DNA of 64,000 nt from an uncultured Oleiphilaceae bacterium. GTDB taxonomy: Bacteria; Pseudomonadota; Gammaproteobacteria; Pseudomonadales; Oleiphilaceae. Positions 8,361-16,409 of the stretch are shown here, piece by piece. A program made the position numbers and the translations under genes. Every line of letters begins with the position of its first letter. The stretch's first letter is position 1. Where the stretch lies: assembly GCA_913060665.1 (NCBI GenBank), contig CAJXUY010000015.1, positions 50,311 through 114,310 of the forward strand, given 5' to 3'. The notes under the pieces are model-generated. The model had not been told where the DNA came from. It saw only the letters and a program-made list of their open reading frames with translations, and searched no databases.

Positions 8361-9556
8361 GCCACAAACCCTATGCCCGCAACAGCGGTGCTAAATAGAA
8401 TACCGTAGTCGTCTGCGGTTAACGGTATTGGGTTGCCTCCGGCTGAAGGGTCTACCGCTGCCATATCACCTATTCGTTCACTAAGCTCTGCGGTGATACC
8501 AATCTCTGACAGCGAGTGGGGGATATTGAGCGTCTGCCGAAGATCAATAATCCAGGCGATAAAGCCATCAAAGGTTTTATCTTCGAGCCCAATACAGGTC
8601 GCCACATGTTCAATCCTGCTTTCAATGGCCATTCGATTGCGTACCAATACATAGGGCAAGAGGATCGCATTTAGCAGTCCATGGTGAGCATCAAATAACG
8701 CTCCTAACGGATGAGCCAGCGCATGAACACCGCCCAAGCCTTTTTGGAAAGCGGTCGCCCCCATAGATGAAGCCACCATCATATGACTACGAGCGGTCAG
8801 GTTACTGCCATCTTCGACTGCGGGCACTAGCCACTCTTTAATAAGCCGCATACCCTCTAGGGCGATACCATCTGCCATGGGATGATAACCTGGCGCGCAA
8901 TACGCTTCGAGGCAATGAACAAATGCATCTAAACCCGTTGCAGCCGTTAAATTAGCCGGCAATCCGCTCACAAGTTCCGGATCGGCCAACACTACTTGGG
9001 GCATCATCTTAGGGTGAAAGATGATTTTCTTCACTTTCTGCTCTTCATCTAGAATAACCGAAGCACGCCCTACTTCAGACCCAGTGCCCGATGTTGTCGG
9101 TACTGCCACAATGGGCGCAATGCCTTCCGGGTCTGCTCGCAGCCAGTTAGTACCGACATCTTCCAAATCCCAGATTGAATGTGTCTGACCACTCATAAGC
9201 GCAATCGCCTTGCCTGCATCAAGGGCGCTTCCGCCTCCCAGTGCAATTACGCCATCATGGTTGCCTTCCCTGTAAGCCTCTACACCCGCCTCAATATTAG
9301 CGCCTGTAGGGTTAGGTTTGATATCGCTAAACAGCGCAATACTAGCACCTTCGGCTTTGACAAACTCCATCGCTCTAACGACAAAAGGTAGCTCAACCAG
9401 ACCCGCATCGATCACTAATAATGGGTTGCGAATTCCCAGTGATTTGCAGACAAAAGGAAGCTCGCTTAAGCGGCCACAACCCATTCGAATAGTCGTCGGG
9501 TAGTTCCAATTGCCTTGAATATCGTCAGGTGTTGTAAGGTCTAATGACTGTTCCAT
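8357..9556 (-). CDS. Iron-containing alcohol dehydrogenase in the gamma-glutamylation operon
   Basis: The product (399 residues from ATG 9556) belongs to the Fe-dependent alcohol dehydrogenase group. It has the NAD-binding GGGSALDAGKAIAL, the PTTSGTGSEVGRASV segment, and the metal ligands Asp/His in GLDAFVHCLEAY and two His in HALAHPLGALFDAHHG. It should oxidise an alcohol to an aldehyde in the cytoplasm. Sitting between an aldehyde dehydrogenase and an amidotransferase, its likely substrate is a gamma-glutamylated amino alcohol (inference). A GTG at 9568 could add four residues. ATG 9556 is preferred for its better-spaced purine stretch. Confidence 0.87.
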   Translation of the reverse strand: MEQSLDLTTPDDIQGNWNYPTTIRMGCGRLSELPFVCKSLGIRNPLLVIDAGLVELPFVVRAMEFVKAEGASIALFSDIKPNPTGANIEAGVEAYREGNHDGVIALGGGSALDAGKAIALMSGQTHSIWDLEDVGTNWLRADPEGIAPIVAVPTTSGTGSEVGRASVILDEEQKVKKIIFHPKMMPQVVLADPELVSGLPANLTAATGLDAFVHCLEAYCAPGYHPMADGIALEGMRLIKEWLVPAVEDGSNLTARSHMMVASSMGATAFQKGLGGVHALAHPLGALFDAHHGLLNAILLPYVLVRNRMAIESRIEHVATCIGLEDKTFDGFIAWIIDLRQTLNIPHSLSEIGITAELSERIGDMAAVDPSAGGNPIPLTADDYGILFSTAVAGIGFVA

Positions 9557-9617
9557 AAATGCTCTCACTCATATCTGGTCTTGTTATCTTTTAAGTATTG
9601 GATCTATTCTAATTTCA

Positions 9618-11000
9618 CTATATACGTTTCAGATGAAACGACTTAGGTCGCGTTAACTGCTGATACCCTAATACAGACAGTGCACACCCGCGGCCTGATT
9701 GCTTAACACCGGCCCAAGGTAGTGCGGGGTCAAGATAGTCACAGCGATTCATAAATACCGTTCCTGTTTCCAGTTGATCACCAATCGCCAATGCCAGCTC
9801 TTCATCTTCTGTCCAAATAGATGCTGTTAATCCATATTGGCTATCATTCATCAGCTTAATCGCTTCTTCATCATTAGCCACTGACATCACACCAATAACC
9901 GGCCCAAAGCTCTCTTCTGCCATCACGCTCATCTGGTGATTAACATGACTCAATATCTGCGGTGCGATATAAGCCGTGCCTTCTTCATTCTGGTCAAAAT
10001 AATGCTGATCAACACCTACTCTAGCGCCTTGTGCAACCGCATCCTCTATTTGCTGACGCACCGATGCTGCGGCATTAGCATTGACCATAGGCCCAATCGT
10101 CGTTTCTTGATCCAACGGGTTACCTAACTTGTGTTCATATACCTGATTAATGGCACCCGTCAAAAAACGCTCATACAACGATTCATGCACATATACTCGC
10201 TCAATACCGCAGCAAGACTGGCCAGAGTTAAAGAATGCGCCATCTAATACACTTTCAATCGCATGGGCTAGATTTGCATCTTCTCTTATATAAGCTGGGT
10301 CTTTACCCCCTAGCTCCAAAGCTAGGCCCTTAAAGGAACCCGCCAGAGTTTTCTCAATTTTTTTACCACCCGCGACCGAGCCAGTAAACGAAACAAAATC
10401 AACGCGCTCATGATTAATCAGTGCCGATGTACTCTCATGATCTAAATGAAGGTACTGGAACACACCATCAGGAAGTCCTGCCTGCTGAAACGCTTCGGCA
10501 AAACGCTCTGCACACAAAAAGCTTTGATTAGAGTGTTTAAGTACCAGACTATTACCGGCCATAATAGCCGGTATTATTGAGTTAACTGCGGTTAAATAAG
10601 GGTAGTTCCAAGGGGCGATCGTCACCACAACTCCTAGTGGCTCATGACGAATAAAGCGATTAAAGCCCGCATGTTCCTCTATTAACTCGTCAGCCAGTGC
10701 GGTCTCAGCAACATCAATCATATAACGGCCACGTTCTTCGATACCGCGCACTTCGCCTGCAGCATATTGAATTGGCCGCCCCATTTGCAGGGTAATCTCC
10801 TCTGCAATGCTCTCTTGGTTTTGCACAAAATAATCAATCGCTTTGTGACAGATAACCGCACGTTCACTCAGTCCAACCTGCTTCCAGCTTAGCTGTGCAT
10901 TAATGGCACGATCAACCGATGCTGAAATCTCTTCAGCGGAAGCCAGTGTTCGTTCAGCAACTACTCGCCCATCAATCGGGGAATGTAATATGATATTCAT
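9618..11000 (-). CDS. NAD(P)-dependent aldehyde dehydrogenase (PuuC-like role)
   Basis: The 460-residue product is a standard aldehyde dehydrogenase of slightly short length. Visible motifs are the cofactor-binding APWNYP near 129-134, FTGSVAGGK near 205-213, the general base Glu in ALELGGKDP (Glu229) and the catalytic Cys in SGQSCCG (Cys263 by alignment with the usual GQCCC). It would oxidise a gamma-glutamyl aldehyde to the acid in the cytoplasm. The gene has AGGA upstream of the ATG and lies 40 bases after the ligase gene and 61 before the alcohol dehydrogenase. The substrate is inferred from context only. Confidence 0.88.
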   Translation of the reverse strand: MNIILHSPIDGRVVAERTLASAEEISASVDRAINAQLSWKQVGLSERAVICHKAIDYFVQNQESIAEEITLQMGRPIQYAAGEVRGIEERGRYMIDVAETALADELIEEHAGFNRFIRHEPLGVVVTIAPWNYPYLTAVNSIIPAIMAGNSLVLKHSNQSFLCAERFAEAFQQAGLPDGVFQYLHLDHESTSALINHERVDFVSFTGSVAGGKKIEKTLAGSFKGLALELGGKDPAYIREDANLAHAIESVLDGAFFNSGQSCCGIERVYVHESLYERFLTGAINQVYEHKLGNPLDQETTIGPMVNANAAASVRQQIEDAVAQGARVGVDQHYFDQNEEGTAYIAPQILSHVNHQMSVMAEESFGPVIGVMSVANDEEAIKLMNDSQYGLTASIWTEDEELALAIGDQLETGTVFMNRCDYLDPALPWAGVKQSGRGCALSVLGYQQLTRPKSFHLKRI

Positions 11001-11040
11001 TCACTCGTCCTATCTTTATTGCTCTCTAAGTAACAGACCA

Positions 11041-12408
11041 TTAGATAATTTCAAAATACCGGTCCAGCTCCCAATCAGAAATATGCTTTCTAAACTCCCG
11101 TTCTTCCCACTCTCGGGTAGCAGCGAAGTGGTCAACAAATGCGTCACCAAAGTAATGTCGTGCAACTTGTGATTTCTTCAGTTTCTGCGCAGCATCCCAC
11201 AAGGTATAAGGCAGTTGAAGGTGGTCAGGAAAACGGTGCTCATATGCATTTCCCTCAACCAATGGTTCAGGCTCAGCCCTATTCTCAACCCCCCATAGCC
11301 CAGACGCAATAACAGCCGCTTGAATAATATAAGGATTAGCATCCGCTGCACCTATGCGGTATTCAATGCGTTGCGAGTTCTCTGAGCCCGGAATAAGACG
11401 AATGGCGCACGTACGATTATCAATGCCAACACTCGCTTCAGTAGGAGCCCAAAAACCGGGAATCAAGCGCCGATAAGAATTTATGGTGGGGGCTATCATC
11501 GCGAGTAAATCGGGCATCAGCTTTTGTTGCCCTGCGTAGAAATGACGCATAGTGTCGCTGATATTGTCTGGCTTACTTTCATCATAAAACATCGGCGCCC
11601 CACTAAGGTCTCTTACCGACAAATGAATATGACCACTCTGCCCAGGGTACTCGGGTGACCACTTAGCCATAAATGTGGCCATTTTGCCTTCTTTCTGCAT
11701 GGCAACTTTGGTAAAGGTTTTGAATAACGCGGCTTTATCGGCAGAGGCTAATGCATCATCGTGAGCAATAGCGGCTTCTAGTACGCCTGGACCTGTTTCT
11801 TCGTGAAGCCCTTCAATGGGGATATCCATCTTGGCACAGAGGTCCAGTAAATTGAGATAGCTTTCAGATTCTACTCCGTTGCGAATCATCGAATAACCAA
11901 ACTCGGCGGGGCCCATAGGTTTAAGTGACTGATAGCGTTTTTCGCGAATGCTTTCAGGGGTCTCATTAAAGACAAAAAATTCATATTCGAACCCCGTTTC
12001 TATCTGCATACCCAACGCCTTTGCCTTCTTGATAACGTTACGCAGAACACCTCTCGGGCAAATAGTCTCAGCTTCTCCCACGAACTCGGCCAGAAACAAC
12101 AAACCATTATCTTCCAATGGCAGATCTCGGCAGCTTTCCGGGATAATTCTGACAGACGCGTCCGGGTAGCCGGTATGCCAACCGGTATATTTTACATTAT
12201 CATAAAGCTGGTCACGCACATCCCAACCCAGCACCACATCGCAAAAACCAAAGCCTTTATCCAGTGACGACAAGAACTTCTCTTTCGACATATATTTACC
12301 GCGCATCACGCCATCTATGTCGAACACACCTACTTTTATGTGGCTAAGCCCTCGCTCTTCTATCAGCTCTCGCGCACCTTCGATGCTATGAACATCTTTC
12401 GCTTCCAT
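11041..12408 (-). CDS. Glutamine synthetase family gamma-glutamyl-amine ligase (PuuA/GlnA4-like)
   Basis: The product (455 residues from ATG 12408) is a glutamine-synthetase-fold ligase with the pattern of the PuuA/IpuC/GlnA4 group. It has VGVFDIDGVMRGKYM early on, the Glu-rich EETGPGVLEAAI, the ATP/metal QSGHIHLSV and the substrate loop APTEASVGIDNRTCAIR. These enzymes join glutamate to an amine using ATP. Context suggests an amino alcohol or polyamine rather than ammonia. An ATG at 12453 exists but overlaps the upstream gene; 12408 has AGGGGG six bases before it. It is the second gene of the operon. Confidence 0.87.
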   Translation of the reverse strand: MEAKDVHSIEGARELIEERGLSHIKVGVFDIDGVMRGKYMSKEKFLSSLDKGFGFCDVVLGWDVRDQLYDNVKYTGWHTGYPDASVRIIPESCRDLPLEDNGLLFLAEFVGEAETICPRGVLRNVIKKAKALGMQIETGFEYEFFVFNETPESIREKRYQSLKPMGPAEFGYSMIRNGVESESYLNLLDLCAKMDIPIEGLHEETGPGVLEAAIAHDDALASADKAALFKTFTKVAMQKEGKMATFMAKWSPEYPGQSGHIHLSVRDLSGAPMFYDESKPDNISDTMRHFYAGQQKLMPDLLAMIAPTINSYRRLIPGFWAPTEASVGIDNRTCAIRLIPGSENSQRIEYRIGAADANPYIIQAAVIASGLWGVENRAEPEPLVEGNAYEHRFPDHLQLPYTLWDAAQKLKKSQVARHYFGDAFVDHFAATREWEEREFRKHISDWELDRYFEII

Positions 12409-12442
12409 GGCTACCCCCTGCCTCAATTCAATTCTTTTTTGT

Positions 12443-13051
12443 TTAATCATCACCCAACAGTAACAAAAGTGAAACGGTTAGCATCCAGGTAAAAAAACTG
12501 GCCTCTGCTAACCGCTGCACCCATCCTCTAATGTGACTAAATGACGGTAACAGCATCAACACAAGACTCAACAGTATCACCGAACCGCTCAATATTAAAT
12601 AGACAGCCACCTGAAGCGAAGCAGAAGACCTATATGACAACACCCCCATCAAGATTAACCCGACCCCCGACCCCAAATACTCAAATAGCCCCGCTACATT
12701 ATGGATCTGATTACTCACTGAACCGCCTATAGGTGACCCGCTATCACAAGGAAACAGCGCTGCGATTAAGTATCCGACCCCTACTAGCCCTAACAGCGCC
12801 CAAACTAGCGTTTCTTGGGTCAAAAACGAGATAGCTGACTGGCTAAACAAAACAAATGTAATAATGGCGAGGCTTAGAGGCAGAAAATAGAACCGAGAGA
12901 CCGATTTTTGATGCGGGCTTCCTATCTCTCCTAATTCACTCAGAGTGTTAAACCGGGCTGAATAACCGGCCGTTTTGCGGGCATAGTAAACAGGCATAGC
13001 AAGCGCAAAAGTAGAAGTCATAACTCCCAGCAATCCGAGTAGTTTTAACAC
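12443..13051 (-). CDS. DUF998 family membrane protein heading the operon
   Basis: The 202-residue product has about six hydrophobic segments. It carries the DUF998 pattern: LSELGE, LFPCD, and NQIHNVAGLFEYLGSG. The function of this family is unknown. It lies 34 bases upstream of the ligase start on the same strand, so it probably heads the five-gene operon. A membrane protein there could help move the amine substrate or product, but that is only inference. The gene is divergent from the AcuI/YhdH-type reductase across 183 bases, which should hold the operon promoter. Confidence 0.75.
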   Translation of the reverse strand: MLKLLGLLGVMTSTFALAMPVYYARKTAGYSARFNTLSELGEIGSPHQKSVSRFYFLPLSLAIITFVLFSQSAISFLTQETLVWALLGLVGVGYLIAALFPCDSGSPIGGSVSNQIHNVAGLFEYLGSGVGLILMGVLSYRSSASLQVAVYLILSGSVILLSLVLMLLPSFSHIRGWVQRLAEASFFTWMLTVSLLLLLGDD

Positions 13052-13234
13052 TAAGCAATACTCCTTGTTAACACTAAATATAAGCTATCACACGCTAACC
13101 AAGACTAAAGTATAGTTCTATCTTTTTAGTAAAAGCATTTTGCTTAGCGTCATTTAAGGCTAGACTGAAACACTATTCATTCGCAGTGTAGCCTAGGTGG
13201 CTCCGCTCCCGTTTAGTCAATATAGAGGCTTAAG

Positions 13235-14239
13235 ATGACTCAAGCGCCCCCCGAACAGTTTAAAGCATTGGTGCTTCGTCAAGATGACGGAAAAACCGTT
13301 AGCGCAGTAGAGCAACTCAGTATCGCAGATCTGCCTGAAGGTGATGTATTACTATCAGTCGATTATTCTAGCATCAACTACAAAGATAGCATGGCGGTAA
13401 CCGGCACAGGAAAAATTGTCCGCACTTGGCCAATGGTACCCGGTATCGATCTAACGGGAACGGTGCTGGAATCTCAGGCCGACAACTACAAGCCGCGAGA
13501 CAAAGTGCTACTAACGGGCTGGAGCGTTGGTGAGCAATACTGGGGGGGGTATTCGCAAGTTCAACGAGTCCAGTCCAAATGGCTTATCCCTCTGCCAAAA
13601 GACATTGAAAGCAAAACAGCCATGGCAATTGGGACAGCAGGTCTCACCGCGATGCTCTGTGTTATGGCCCTTGAAGATGCACATATAACCCCTGACCGAG
13701 GCCCTATTGTCGTAACGGGCGCAGGTGGAGGTGTAGGCAGTGTCGCAGTAGCAATCCTAAGTAAGCTCGATTATGACGTCACAGCCGTATCAGGCAGAGC
13801 ATCCACTCACGATTATCTCAAAGGGTTAGGGGCCAAAGAGATAATATCTCGCGAAGATATGCTAAAACCGTCTAGACCGTTAGAAGCACAACGTTGGGCA
13901 GGTGCCATTGACACAGCGGGTGATGCCATTCTTGCGCGAGTATTGGCTGAAACGGATTACAACGGTGCAGTGGCCGCCTGTGGACTAGCTGCAGGTTTTA
14001 AGCTTCCTACGACCGTCATGCCATTTATTCTTAGAAATGTACGTTTGCAAGGGGTTGATTCTGTAATGTGCCCAAATGAACGCAGACAAACCGCGTGGAA
14101 ACGTCTTGCGCAAGACTTACCACAGTCTGCTCTTACTGAGATAAACCAAATCGTCTCTCTCGACGACATTAGGCAGGTAGCAGAAGACATGATGGCGGGT
14201 AAAACACAAGGTCGAACAGTGGTTGATTTAAGCCTTTAA
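13235..14239 (+). CDS. Acrylyl-CoA reductase / YhdH-type quinone oxidoreductase (AcuI family)
   Basis: The 334-residue product is a medium-chain dehydrogenase/reductase without zinc ligands. Family marks are FKALVLRQDDGK, SINYKDSMAVTGTGKI, PGIDLTGTV and the NADPH-binding TGAGGGVGSVAVAIL. This pattern is that of YhdH/AcuI, which reduces acryloyl-CoA to propionyl-CoA with NADPH in several proteobacteria. That toxic intermediate can arise from 3-hydroxypropionate or DMSP metabolism. It is a single gene, divergent from the gamma-glutamylation operon and convergent with alanine dehydrogenase. General quinone reduction is a less likely alternative. Confidence 0.88.
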   Translation: MTQAPPEQFKALVLRQDDGKTVSAVEQLSIADLPEGDVLLSVDYSSINYKDSMAVTGTGKIVRTWPMVPGIDLTGTVLESQADNYKPRDKVLLTGWSVGEQYWGGYSQVQRVQSKWLIPLPKDIESKTAMAIGTAGLTAMLCVMALEDAHITPDRGPIVVTGAGGGVGSVAVAILSKLDYDVTAVSGRASTHDYLKGLGAKEIISREDMLKPSRPLEAQRWAGAIDTAGDAILARVLAETDYNGAVAACGLAAGFKLPTTVMPFILRNVRLQGVDSVMCPNERRQTAWKRLAQDLPQSALTEINQIVSLDDIRQVAEDMMAGKTQGRTVVDLSL

Positions 14240-14242
14240 CGC

Positions 14243-14262
14243 GCTTTAAGATTCATTAAAGC
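14243..14262. terminator. Small inverted repeat between convergent genes
   Basis: GCTTTAA (14243-14249) pairs with TTAAAGC (14256-14262) across 6 bases. It lies at the junction of the convergent reductase and alanine dehydrogenase genes and overlaps the latter's stop codon. No T-run follows, so it is a weak candidate. Confidence 0.35.
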
Positions 14263-15368
14263 ACGTCCGTTGCCGATACATATTCGTACCCCAAGTCACT
14301 TGCCACTGGTTGACAAGTGACTTGCCCTTTAAAGACATTAAGCCCGTTTCGAAGATGTTTATCATCTAACAACGCCCTTCGATACCCCTTGTTTGCCAGT
14401 GCAATAACATAAGGCAAGGTCGAATTAGTTAACGCAAATGTCGCTGTTCTCGCTACACCACCCGGCATGTTAGCCACACAGTAATGCACCACACCCTCTA
14501 TGCTATAGGAGGGATCTTGATGGGTCGTCGCTTTACTAGTTTCAAAACACCCACCTTGATCAATCGCGACATCAACTAGCACCGCGCCTTTTTTCATTTT
14601 TGCCAGTGTGTCTCGTTTCACCAATTTTGGCGCCGCAGCACCCGGAATCAGTACAGCCCCCACAACAAGATCTGCTTCGCATACCATCGATTCAACAGAC
14701 TCTACTGTTGAAAAACGTGTTTTGAGCCTGGGCCCGTATAGATTATCAAGCAATTTTAAACGGTCAATAGAACGGTCAAGCACAGTAACATCAGCACCTA
14801 ACCCCATTGCCATTCTGGCGGCATTTTCGCCCACGACCCCACCACCAATCACAACCACTTTTCCCGGTTCAACACCAGGGACACCGCCTAGCAAGGTGCC
14901 ATTACCGCCCTGTGCTTTCTCGAGCGAATGCGCGCCTGCCTGTATCGCCATCCGACCCGCCACTTCGCTCATCGGTGCGAGTAATGGCAACCCCCCATGA
15001 TCATCGGTCACGGTCTCGTAAGCAATCGCAATTGCGCCCGAAGCCACCAGCAATTTCGTCTGTTCAGGGTCAGGCGCGAGATGAAGGTACGTAAATAGCA
15101 ACTGGCCCGGTCGAAACATCGCACACTCTTGAGGCTGGGGCTCTTTTACTTTTACGATCATATCGGCACTAGCAAAGATCTCTTGAGGGCTTTCAACCAA
15201 CGTTGCCCCTGCGGCTTCATACAACTCGTTAGTTAGCCCAATAGCAGTGCCACCCTCTCGTTGCACAAGCACTTGATGCCCTTGATGAATCAACTCCCTA
15301 ACACCGGTAGGCGTCATTCCAACTCGGTATTCATGATTCTTTATTTCTTTAGGTACACCAATAATCAT
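14256..15368 (-). CDS. ald: Alanine dehydrogenase
   Basis: The product (370 residues from ATG 15368) has the normal length for Ald. It begins [17 protein letters not shown] and has [18 protein letters not shown] and the Rossmann motif [27 protein letters not shown] near the end is also typical. It interconverts L-alanine and pyruvate plus ammonia with NAD in the cytoplasm. An upstream ATG (15386) is rejected because 15368 has AGGAG at the right distance. It is a single gene, and a GTCAT-type inverted repeat lies in its 5' region. Confidence 0.95.
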   Translation of the reverse strand: MIIGVPKEIKNHEYRVGMTPTGVRELIHQGHQVLVQREGGTAIGLTNELYEAAGATLVESPQEIFASADMIVKVKEPQPQECAMFRPGQLLFTYLHLAPDPEQTKLLVASGAIAIAYETVTDDHGGLPLLAPMSEVAGRMAIQAGAHSLEKAQGGNGTLLGGVPGVEPGKVVVIGGGVVGENAARMAMGLGADVTVLDRSIDRLKLLDNLYGPRLKTRFSTVESVESMVCEADLVVGAVLIPGAAAPKLVKRDTLAKMKKGAVLVDVAIDQGGCFETSKATTHQDPSYSIEGVVHYCVANMPGGVARTATFALTNSTLPYVIALANKGYRRALLDDKHLRNGLNVFKGQVTCQPVASDLGYEYVSATDVL

Positions 15369-15413
15369 ACAACGTACTCCTATCAATACAACACATCCTG
15401 AAACACCGTATAG

Positions 15414-15433
15414 GTCATCCTCGCGGGAATGAC
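15414..15433. repeat. Imperfect GTCAT...ATGAC inverted repeat
   Basis: Read on the minus strand it is GTCATTCCCGCG then AGGATGAC, with a stem of about seven pairs including one G-U. It resembles the widespread GTCATTCCCGCG dispersed repeats found in many proteobacterial genomes. It lies in the 5' region of ald, so it may be a remnant repeat or a leader structure. No second copy was found in the window. Confidence 0.4.
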
Positions 15434-15519
15434 AGTGGTTTCCGAGTGGACACTAGTTAGTATAGATGCTATTCACGAATAGATAAGTTAAACGAGTTTT
15501 TCGTATCAAAACATCAGAG

Positions 15520-15548
15520 TCAACAAGCAACATCAATACTGCTATAAT
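15520..15548 (+). promoter_or_regulatory. Putative sigma-70 promoter for the ART-like gene
   Basis: TCAACA (15520-15525, 4 of 6 matches) and a perfect TATAAT (15543-15548) are separated by 17 bases. A start near 15555 leaves a leader of about 34 bases to ATG 15589, which supports that start over the upstream ATG at 15556. Confidence 0.6.
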
Positions 15549-15588
15549 CCTCTGATTGATGACTCTCTCTTTTGGAATCCGATATCTT

Positions 15589-16155
15589 ATGACCAATATT
15601 GCCACTCCAACCTATTTACAAGATGCCACCCAATTGCTATCAACGGAAGGGTTTAAAACAAGTAGCCAGTGGTACCACGGTACGGCATCCGGATTAACCG
15701 ATGCCATTTTGAAAAACGGCTTAATAGGCTCCGGCGACGCAGAGATTAACAAGAAGACAAAAAATGCGATGGCTGCCATCGGCAACAGCTATACCGAAAG
15801 AAAAGACCCTGTATTTTTAACTCAAAGCAAACAGCTCGCATACTACTGGGCTGAGAAAAAAACAGAACTGCGTAATTCTCGTTTGGGTGCTGATGAAACA
15901 CCTGTTGTTTTCGAGCTTACTCTACCAGAAGCACTCACTAGCCAAGTAAAAACAGACGTTGGCGCCGCGACATTATTGCTGGCAGGTAACGACCCGTATA
16001 TCGAATATGTTGAAGCCCTCTATACACAAAACAAAATACTACTGCCAGAACTAAACCCAGCCAGTATTGACCGTATGGCGTATCTTAATTTATTAGGTAT
16101 GGCATATATCGGGGTTAGTATTCAGGCTGAACACCTCACACGATTAGCAGGCTAA
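15589..16155 (+). CDS. Uncharacterised protein with ADP-ribosyltransferase-like fold features
   Basis: The product has 188 residues and no signal peptide. I do not recognise a named family. The start of the core reads WYHGTASGLTDAILKNGL (His30 within HGT). VFLTQSKQLAYYWA follows at about 75-88, then VVFELTLP at 106-113 and YIEYVEALY at 137-145. This order of strands resembles PARP/KptA-like ART folds: an HGT strand, a second strand with a Tyr and an A-xx-YA helix, and a late Glu strand. The ART assignment is an inference from pattern only. It is a single gene with its own promoter and a long palindrome behind it, with no obvious antitoxin. Confidence 0.55.
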   Translation: MTNIATPTYLQDATQLLSTEGFKTSSQWYHGTASGLTDAILKNGLIGSGDAEINKKTKNAMAAIGNSYTERKDPVFLTQSKQLAYYWAEKKTELRNSRLGADETPVVFELTLPEALTSQVKTDVGAATLLLAGNDPYIEYVEALYTQNKILLPELNPASIDRMAYLNLLGMAYIGVSIQAEHLTRLAG

Positions 16156-16170
16156 CGATTAGGTTGAGGC

Positions 16171-16208
16171 AAGCTGTTAAAGGAGCAAGCTTGCTCCTTT
16201 AACAGCTT
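16171..16208. repeat. Perfect 38-bp palindrome
   Basis: AAGCTGTTAAAGGAGCAAG (16171-16189) is the exact reverse complement of 16190-16208, with no spacer. As RNA it would form a long stem with a tight loop. It lies 16 bases after the stop of the ART-like gene and could terminate its transcript, although no T-run follows. It could also be a protein-binding site for the downstream peroxidase gene. Confidence 0.85.
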
Positions 16209-16409
16209 TCAGCGCTGGCCACCCCATTTAAGTCATTTGCATTCGGTCAATTTGTGACGGTCAACACGTTTACATCCACCTCCTTATTTCTTGCACATTT
16301 CTTCCCTAATTGTTGCGTATTCTGCTCTTACTATTTCACCACTAGAAAAAGTAAATGTAGTGCTTAGTCAGATGATCGTTGAGCATAGAACTAACGCGAG
16401 GTTGGCATA

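Noticed and set aside
14608..15094. Long plus-strand frames opposite alanine dehydrogenase
   Set aside because: They are shadows of the well-supported ald gene, with Pro/Ser-rich low-complexity composition.
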